This document shows positions 6,205-9,909 of a stretch of DNA of 9,909 nt, piece by piece. Under the pieces are notes generated by a model, which was not told the origin of the DNA, did not search any database, and saw nothing but the letters and a program-made list of their open reading frames with translations. The first letter of the stretch is position 1; each line of letters opens with the position of its first letter. A program made the position numbers and the translations under genes. The stretch comes from an uncultured Bacilli bacterium (GTDB lineage: Bacteria > Bacillota_I > Bacilli_A > RF39 > UBA660), in NCBI GenBank assembly GCA_944372725.1, contig CALWAA010000027.1, positions 1 to 9,909 of the forward strand, given 5' to 3'.

Positions 6205-6312
6205 ATGGAAAAGAAAAAGAAAAAGAAAACAGCCCTTTTGATTAATACAATTCAAGGCCTTACAAATACCTTAAATGCAGCCATCTACAAATATTTTATC
6301 AAAAGAAAGTAA
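6205..6312 (+). CDS. Possible 35-residue Lys-rich small peptide
   Basis: ATG directly follows the small-RNA terminator. It encodes MEKKKKKKTALLINT, then an amphipathic stretch (IQGLTNTLNAAIYKYF), ending IKRK. Both ends are positively charged, a layout seen in membrane-binding peptides. Against it: no ribosome binding site is visible, the A-rich start is low complexity, and a 35-codon open frame is not significant in this DNA. If real, it would be made only when transcription reads through the upstream terminator. The same segment carries an 8-bp inverted repeat (CTTTTGAT 6235-6242, ATCAAAAG 6298-6305), which could instead mean a structured RNA. Confidence 0.3.
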   Translation: MEKKKKKKTALLINTIQGLTNTLNAAIYKYFIKRK

Positions 6313-6318
6313 ATAAAA

Positions 6319-6334
6319 TGTAAACGGGTTTACA
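6319..6334. promoter_or_regulatory. Operator-like palindrome TGTAAACGGGTTTACA
   Basis: Perfect 7-bp arms TGTAAAC and GTTTACA around GG. It lies 12 bases upstream of the -35 of the 6391 operon. The half-site resembles operators of LacI/CcpA-type regulators, but the centre is two bases longer than a standard 14-bp cre site. The regulator is unknown. Confidence 0.45.
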
Positions 6335-6343
6335 AAATTTGAT

Positions 6344-6360
6344 AATTGTTTTTTACAATT
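6344..6360. repeat. Inverted repeat over the -35 region of the 6391 operon
   Basis: AATTGT (6344-6349) and ACAATT (6355-6360) form a 6-bp dyad around five T residues. It overlaps the -35 position, so it could be a repressor site. It could also be chance in AT-rich DNA. Confidence 0.3.
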
Positions 6361-6374
6361 GAACTTGGTATAAT
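6346..6374 (+). promoter_or_regulatory. Extended -10 promoter of the operon at 6391
   Basis: -10 TATAAT (6369-6374) preceded by TG one base upstream (TGGTATAAT, extended -10). The -35 TTGTTT (6346-6351) with a 17-base spacer is weak. The predicted transcript start near 6381 coincides with the ribosome binding site AGGTGA (6380-6385). Confidence 0.65.
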
Positions 6375-6390
6375 AGATTAGGTGAATAAT

Positions 6391-7233
6391 ATGAGGGAAG
6401 AGTACTTTGTGAACATTGCTTTTGAAAACTCAATCAAATTATATATTGAAAACAGCAATAATAAAGACAGCATTATTTATAATTCTTCTCTTGTCGTAGT
6501 TATTCGCATCCTTGCTTTAATTTATGGAAAATTAGATATTTTAAATCCATATTATTTAAAGAACAGTATTGTTTTTATGAATAATTTAGGAAAATATGGC
6601 GTTAGCAAATCGGAAATAGCCTTATTTAAAGATGATTTCTTAAGATTTTATGAATTTGAAGTAGAAAACAAAAAACGAAAAATAAAATTAAAAAATCCAT
6701 ATTTCATAAATATGCAAAAATACTTAGTTGACATGTTTGTCGCTAAGAAAAAAAGTGATACTATCTCACTTACGGAAGAAGAAACATTTTTAGATTTAAT
6801 TTATTCATCGCATACAACCAATCCATATCGCTACTCATATGGATACTTAAATAGTGATGACTTAAATTTTATTGAAAAATATTATTATTCCAAATTAAAT
6901 GAAATGGATGTAACAAGAGAAATCGCTTTAGATAAAACCATTAGTGGAAATCTAAATTTAGAAGCATTAAACCTATTAGGACTAAATTTATCTAATTTAA
7001 AAAATATGAGCAATGAAGAAATAAATAAAGCTCAGAATAAAGCATATGAATATTTTGAAGTAGATGCTGAAAGTGTAAATAGAGAACGAGATTTAAACAA
7101 AGCTGTAGATTATTACAAATTATATGGTAAAAAAATAACAACAGGAAATGGTTATGTGGATATTTTATTACTAATGAGTGTCATTGTTACATCTCTAAGT
7201 GTCATATCTATTATTATTTTCAGTATTATTTAA
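6391..7233 (+). CDS. Unrecognised protein with C-terminal membrane anchor
   Basis: Not recognised as a known family. It has 280 residues: a soluble, mostly helical region rich in Asn, Lys, Tyr and Phe (1-245), then one hydrophobic segment at the extreme C-terminus (about 256-278, YVDILLLMSVIVT onward). This suggests a tail-anchored protein whose bulk stays in the cytoplasm. A hydrophobic stretch near 35-50 (SLVVVIRILALIY) looks like a buried helix rather than a membrane span. No catalytic motif is evident. ATG at 6391 is chosen because AGGTG (6380-6384) lies 6 bases upstream; the in-frame GTG at 6382 overlaps that site. The promoter and two palindromes upstream suggest regulated expression. 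The YutD-like gene follows after 9 bases, so they are co-transcribed. Confidence 0.75.
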   Translation: MREEYFVNIAFENSIKLYIENSNNKDSIIYNSSLVVVIRILALIYGKLDILNPYYLKNSIVFMNNLGKYGVSKSEIALFKDDFLRFYEFEVENKKRKIKLKNPYFINMQKYLVDMFVAKKKSDTISLTEEETFLDLIYSSHTTNPYRYSYGYLNSDDLNFIEKYYYSKLNEMDVTREIALDKTISGNLNLEALNLLGLNLSNLKNMSNEEINKAQNKAYEYFEVDAESVNRERDLNKAVDYYKLYGKKITTGNGYVDILLLMSVIVTSLSVISIIIFSII

Positions 7234-7242
7234 GGAGGGTTT

Positions 7243-7524
7243 ATGGAAGTAATTACAATTAATAATCGTAAGTATCAAGTATTAAATAATTATAAAGATG
7301 CTATTAATATTAGTGAATTAGAAGAAAAAATAACGGAATATTTTGATGATTTCGATTATATAGTTGGTGATATCGCCTATGGTAAATTAAGATTAAAAGG
7401 ATTTAATAGTAAAACTAATAAAAATTTTAAAGATTTAAATGATGTCGATAAAGTGGAAGATTATATCAAACAAAATTGTGCTTATGGATGTCGTTGGTTT
7501 ATGATTAGTGAAATAAAGAATTGA
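7243..7524 (+). CDS. yutD: YutD-like (DUF1027) family protein
   Basis: Small cytoplasmic protein of 93 residues, function unknown in the family. It matches B. subtilis YutD (about the same length) in two blocks: FDYIVGDIAYGKLRLKGF in the middle and DYIKQNCAYGCRWFMI near the end. The AYGC segment holds the conserved Cys. It lies 9 bases behind the tail-anchored gene. The ribosome binding site AGGAGGG (7233-7239) overlaps the upstream stop codon, so the two are an operon. In B. subtilis yutD lies in the same cluster as yutH, and a YutH-like gene sits about 1 kb downstream here, so part of that neighbourhood is kept. No terminator is visible; the next promoter overlaps its stop codon. Confidence 0.88.
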   Translation: MEVITINNRKYQVLNNYKDAINISELEEKITEYFDDFDYIVGDIAYGKLRLKGFNSKTNKNFKDLNDVDKVEDYIKQNCAYGCRWFMISEIKN

Positions 7525-7549
7525 ATGAAAAGCAATCATTTGATATAAT
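7521..7549 (+). promoter_or_regulatory. Sigma-A extended -10 promoter of the gene at 7574
   Basis: -35 TTGAAT (7521-7526), a spacer of exactly 17 bases, and -10 TATAAT (7544-7549) with TG one base upstream (TGATATAAT). The -35 box overlaps the TGA stop of the yutD-like gene (7522-7524). Predicted transcript start is near 7556. Confidence 0.75.
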
Positions 7550-7573
7550 ATAAAAAGAATAGAGAGGGATTAT

Positions 7574-8572
7574 ATGGCAAAAGTAAATATTACAAAACCT
7601 ACAGGAAGTGTAGAAAGTTTAAATATTTTAAGTGCTTTTAAAGCTGAAAATAACATATATGTAGTATTAGATGGTGAAAAAATGGGGTCTATGGGACTTC
7701 CTATTATCTATGTATGTAAATATACTAATAAATTAGAAAAAATTAATGATGCAAACGAATGGCAAAGTGTCAAAAATTATTTAAAAGGAATAATTAGTGG
7801 CACGAATTTTGAATACGTAAAAATAGGGGATAACATAACAGCCGATGAGGCTTATTATACGCCTCTTACTTTACCTCAAAGTTCATTTGAAGCTATTAAA
7901 ACTCGTTATGTTATAAAAGAGGTAAGCACGGAAAATGAAATAACTCAAGCACCAGCCTCATCTGAAATCTCACCAGTAATGCCAAGTGCAAGTACAGTAA
8001 GTAATGCTACAGTAAATGTAAGCCCAGTAACTCCAGCGGAATCAGAACAAGAATCGGTAATGAATTTAATTGATGATGCTTATAAAGTAAAAGCGTCTCC
8101 CGTTGCACCTGCTCCTGCGCCATCACCGGTTGCCCAACCGACAATTGCTACTCCAAATCAACCAGCAAATAGTATTCCTGTAACCCCCCAAACTGTAGTA
8201 GCGCCAAGTATTCCTGCGGCTCCTATAGCAGAACCAAAAGTTACGTCTAGTGAACCAATAAATAATGTTGTCGAAGCAACCTCTAATAAAATGAATTTTG
8301 ATAATGATAAAGAAACATTCTTAAAGGCTTGTGAAAACATGTTTGATGCCTTAATTTCTAAATATCAAAAAGAATTGAGTGCACTTGATGCTAAAGAAAA
8401 AGAATTAGAGCGAAAAGAAGCAGAAATAAACGCTAAATTAAAAGATGCAAGTGAACATCTAGCCAATGCTGAAGCCAGAGAACAAGTAGCAAACATTGCC
8501 CATGATAACGCCCAGAGGGTAATGGACTTAAATAATTTTATGCCCGTAAATCCTAATAATAATCAAAGCTGA
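7574..8572 (+). CDS. Unrecognised three-part protein: N-terminal domain, Pro/Ala-rich linker, coiled coil
   Basis: Not recognised. It has 332 residues, with no signal peptide and no membrane segment, so it is cytoplasmic. Residues 1-117 look like a compact alpha/beta domain (NIYVVLDGEKMGSMGLP, PIIYVCKY, AIKTRYVIKEV). Residues of about 120-240 form a Pro/Ala/Val/Ser/Thr-rich disordered linker with repeated short PV.P-type units (VSPVTPA, ASPVAPAPAPSP, NSIPVTPQT). Residues of about 245-320 form a charged helix with heptad character (ELSALDAKEKELERKEAEI), likely a coiled coil. This layout suits a scaffold or adaptor that oligomerises. The linker DNA is richer in G+C than its surroundings because of the Pro and Ala codons; this is not evidence of transfer. 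The start ATG has GAGAGGG (7562-7568) 5 bases upstream. It has its own promoter and terminator. Confidence 0.8.
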   Translation: MAKVNITKPTGSVESLNILSAFKAENNIYVVLDGEKMGSMGLPIIYVCKYTNKLEKINDANEWQSVKNYLKGIISGTNFEYVKIGDNITADEAYYTPLTLPQSSFEAIKTRYVIKEVSTENEITQAPASSEISPVMPSASTVSNATVNVSPVTPAESEQESVMNLIDDAYKVKASPVAPAPAPSPVAQPTIATPNQPANSIPVTPQTVVAPSIPAAPIAEPKVTSSEPINNVVEATSNKMNFDNDKETFLKACENMFDALISKYQKELSALDAKEKELERKEAEINAKLKDASEHLANAEAREQVANIAHDNAQRVMDLNNFMPVNPNNNQS

Positions 8573-8594
8573 TGTATTAAAACATCAGTTTTTT
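8569..8594 (+). terminator. Intrinsic terminator overlapping the stop codon of the 7574 gene
   Basis: Perfect 7-bp stem CTGATGT (8569-8575) and ACATCAG (8582-8588) with a 6-base loop, followed by six T residues. The TGA stop (8570-8572) lies inside the left arm. Confidence 0.85.
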
Positions 8595-8602
8595 CATACA
8601 TT
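8595..8602 (+). promoter_or_regulatory. Sigma-E-like -10 box upstream of the YutH-like gene
   Basis: CATACATT matches the sigma-E -10 consensus CATACANT at every defined position, directly after the terminator T run and before a coat-type gene. The -35 is poor: no clear KMATATT lies 13-15 bases upstream, where the terminator stem occupies the DNA. B. subtilis yutH belongs to the sigma-E regulon as I recall. No sigma-A promoter is seen in the gap. Confidence 0.4.
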
Positions 8603-8618
8603 TAATTAAGTGATGAAG

Positions 8619-9560
8619 ATGAAAGATATTATTAATTATTACTATAATTTTAATATTGATAGTGTAGAAGATTGGGATTCTATTTTTATTTTCACTTACA
8701 AGAAAGAAAAATTTTATTTTGTTCCCTTTAAAAGAACTGAAAGAGAATTAATCGATTTAGTAGAAATAACAAAAGAATTAAAAGCAAGAGGATTAGAATG
8801 TCATGATTTAATTTTAAATAAATTTGGAAAATTAATTACAAATGTATATGAAACAAACTATATCTTATTAAAACCAATAGGGGATATTTATGAAGAATAT
8901 GATATCAAAGATATGTTAAAAATAAATAACAATCTCATTTTAACTCCTCATAAAAGTAATTTATATCGTAATTCATGGTCGAAACTATGGAGTGATAAAA
9001 TTGATTATTTTGAATATCAAATCCATGAACTTGGTAAAAGTCATGAAATTATATTAGATAGTTTTAGTTACTATATTGGCCTAGGTGAAAATGCCATAAG
9101 TTATGTCAATAATGCTAGTCTAAAATATCAAAAAGCATCAAATGACCGCATATGCTTATCACACCGAAGAATTAAATATCCTAATTACAAATTAAATTTT
9201 CTAAATCCCTTAAGTTTTATTTTTGATTTAGAAGTTAGAGATATCGCTGAATATATAAAAAGTGCTTTTTTTGCTGGTGCTGATGCCTTAAGTTATTTAA
9301 AAGAAACATTAAGGATAGCTAAATTTTCTATATATAGCTTAGAGCTATTATATGCAAGATTGTTATATCCATCTTACTATTTTGATATTTATGAAGCTAT
9401 CATGAATGATTTAGAGAGTGAAGAAAAATTAATTCCCATAATAGAAAAAGCAGATGAATATGAAGACTTTTTACGTGATGCTTATTTAGAAATAAACAAA
9501 TATGCCCCAATTGAAGGAATCGATTGGCTAATAAAGAACATAAGAATTAACTTACATTAA
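8619..9560 (+). CDS. yutH: YutH-like spore-coat protein, degenerate kinase fold
   Basis: Member of the CotS/YutH group, 313 residues (B. subtilis YutH is about 340). Recognition rests on SFSYYIGLGENAISYV (149-164), which matches the YutH PYYMGLTENAIQYV block, on FDLEVRDIAEYI (202-213), matching the DHPxRDLAEYI block, and on LYARLLYPSYYFD (244-256). The catalytic-loop position reads CLSHRRIKYPN, with H182-R-R184 where active kinases have HGD, so phosphotransfer is unlikely. It probably acts in or on the coat in the mother cell. ATG at 8619 is chosen because GTGATG (8610-8615) can serve as a weak ribosome binding site and because MKDIINYYYNFNI aligns with YutH starts. ATG at 8613 and GTG at 8610 are alternatives. 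It is a single gene between two terminators. Confidence 0.78.
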   Translation: MKDIINYYYNFNIDSVEDWDSIFIFTYKKEKFYFVPFKRTERELIDLVEITKELKARGLECHDLILNKFGKLITNVYETNYILLKPIGDIYEEYDIKDMLKINNNLILTPHKSNLYRNSWSKLWSDKIDYFEYQIHELGKSHEIILDSFSYYIGLGENAISYVNNASLKYQKASNDRICLSHRRIKYPNYKLNFLNPLSFIFDLEVRDIAEYIKSAFFAGADALSYLKETLRIAKFSIYSLELLYARLLYPSYYFDIYEAIMNDLESEEKLIPIIEKADEYEDFLRDAYLEINKYAPIEGIDWLIKNIRINLH

Positions 9561-9565
9561 TTCGC

Positions 9566-9588
9566 CTAACCTCACGGTTAGTTTTTTT
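9566..9588 (+). terminator. Intrinsic terminator after the YutH-like gene
   Basis: Six-bp stem CTAACC (9566-9571) and GGTTAG (9576-9581) with loop TCAC, then seven T residues. It begins five bases after the stop codon. Confidence 0.85.
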
Positions 9589-9593
9589 CTGCT

Positions 9594-9664
9594 GTATTTT
9601 TCGTACATCACAGACCATTTTTCCGAGAGTCGCTCCCGTACTTATTTTATATTTCTATTTTAAT
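9594..9664 (-). mobile_element. Probable right end and omega-RNA region of an IS200/IS605-type element
   Basis: Sequence directly 3' of the tnpB remnant. On the minus strand it holds a 6-bp triloop hairpin CGGGAGCGACTCTCG (9638-9624), CGTAC-type repeats at 9602-9606 and 9637-9641, and a small GTA/TAC hairpin (9594-9606). Structured G-rich DNA behind tnpB is typical of the transposon right end and the 3' part of the omega-RNA. The exact element boundary was not located; the yutH terminator ends at 9588, so the boundary should fall close to 9589-9600. Confidence 0.45.
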
Positions 9665-9832
9665 CTAATTGTTGTAATATTTCAATCCCTCATTTAATAT
9701 ATTAATACTCGCATTGTAATCTCGCTCTATTTCTAAACCACATTTACTACATTTTAATTCTCTTACTCCTATATCTTTCATTTCTTCATTCTTTTTTCCA
9801 CATCTACTACATATTTGTGATGATGGATAAAA
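9665..9832 (-). pseudogene. tnpB: C-terminal remnant of TnpB (RNA-guided nuclease of IS200/IS605)
   Basis: The minus strand reads FYPSSQICSRCG, then KDIGVRELKCSKCG, then ERDYNASINILNEG and a TAG stop (9667-9665). This is the end of TnpB: the PSSQ.CS.CG block, the four-Cys zinc ribbon (CSRC and CSKC) and the RuvC-III Asp in RDYNAS. Only about 56 codons remain of a protein of roughly 370-400. Reading back, the frame runs through VQ into a stop (TAA, 9841-9839) and nothing TnpB-like precedes it, so the homology breaks at about 9833. The remnant cannot encode a working nuclease. It is not shown whether a full copy exists elsewhere. The family call is secure; the breakpoint is accurate to a few bases. 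Confidence 0.88.
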
Positions 9833-9909
9833 TTGGACTTATGTCAAGTTTTTAGACACATTTTTATGGACAAATTATTAATCCGTATTTAAATTTATTC
9901 CAATTTGCT
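9833..9909. mobile_element. Putative end of a second insertion sequence inside tnpB (partial)
   Basis: From about 9834 the sequence no longer belongs to TnpB. It starts TGGACTTATGTCAAG, continues TTTTTAGACACA and contains a second ATGGACA at 9866-9872. TGTCAAG and TTAGACA form an imperfect dyad, as in terminal repeats of IS elements (IS3-like ends are the nearest I know). On the minus strand a frame is open from the window edge to a TAA at 9866-9864, too short to identify. The element continues beyond the window; its family is not assigned. Confidence 0.4.

Noticed and set aside
6208..6228. A-rich AAG/AAA run as a microsatellite
   Set aside because: Short low-complexity tract typical of AT-rich DNA; no further sign of a functional repeat.
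6319..6334. Palindrome as a standard CcpA cre site
   Set aside because: The arms fit in part, but the centre is two bases too long for the 14-bp consensus; kept only as operator-like.
8158..8340. Minus-strand open frame of 60 codons inside the 7574 gene
   Set aside because: A by-product of the Pro/Ala-rich linker codons read in reverse; no start signals.
9864..9909. Minus-strand open frame at the right edge ending ...YGLIICP
   Set aside because: Only 14 codons are visible and no family motif is present; it may be a transposase end but cannot be supported.
1..9909. CRISPR arrays, tRNA or rRNA genes
   Set aside because: No regularly spaced direct repeats, cloverleaf or rRNA-like sequence seen on either strand.

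Overview
The window comes from a very AT-rich Gram-positive bacterium that uses the standard code (TGA ends two genes and TGG encodes Trp). Most genes have AGGAGG-type ribosome binding sites and clear sigma-A promoters. A SpoVID-like gene followed by a YsxE-like gene, plus YutD-like and YutH-like genes, points to an endospore-forming member or relative of class Bacilli, perhaps an uncultured gut lineage with a compact genome. This placement is inferred from recognised protein families, not from a search.

Layout. (1) 15-2704: a two-gene ABC importer, an ATPase with CBS domains and a permease fused to its substrate-binding domain, of the quaternary-amine/osmoprotectant type and arranged like the EgtUV/BilE importers. 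It ends at a bidirectional terminator. (2) 2732-2893, minus strand: a short ribosomal protein bL28 gene (rpmB). It faces away from (3) 3046-4194, an anchored cell-wall hydrolase with a bacterial Ig-like domain and an NlpC/P60-type Cys-His domain. (4) 4281-5832: a spore-coat pair, a compact SpoVID-like LysM protein and a kinase-fold YsxE/CotS relative without catalytic residues, behind a good match to a mother-cell sigma-E promoter. (5) 5813-5998, minus strand: a small two-helix membrane protein overlapping the end of the ysxE-like gene, behind a possible sigma-K promoter. (6) About 6080-6390: an intergenic region with a strong promoter, a structured RNA of about 89 nt ending in a terminator, a possible 35-residue Lys-rich peptide and two operator-like palindromes. 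(7) 6391-7524: an operon of an unrecognised tail-anchored protein and a YutD-family protein. (8) 7574-8572: an unrecognised protein with a Pro/Ala-rich linker and a coiled coil, with its own promoter and terminator. (9) 8619-9560: a YutH-like coat protein, again a kinase-fold protein without catalytic residues, preceded by a sigma-E-like -10 box. (10) 9594-9909, minus strand: the zinc-ribbon end of an IS200/IS605-type TnpB with a probable omega-RNA/right-end structure, cut at about 9833 by what looks like the end of a second insertion sequence.

The main theme is spore-coat morphogenesis: the SpoVID-like, YsxE-like and YutH-like proteins, perhaps the 61-residue membrane protein, and possibly the wall hydrolase. 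The most likely undescribed material is the small RNA with the peptide directly behind it, the 61-residue membrane protein, and the two unrecognised proteins at 6391 and 7574.
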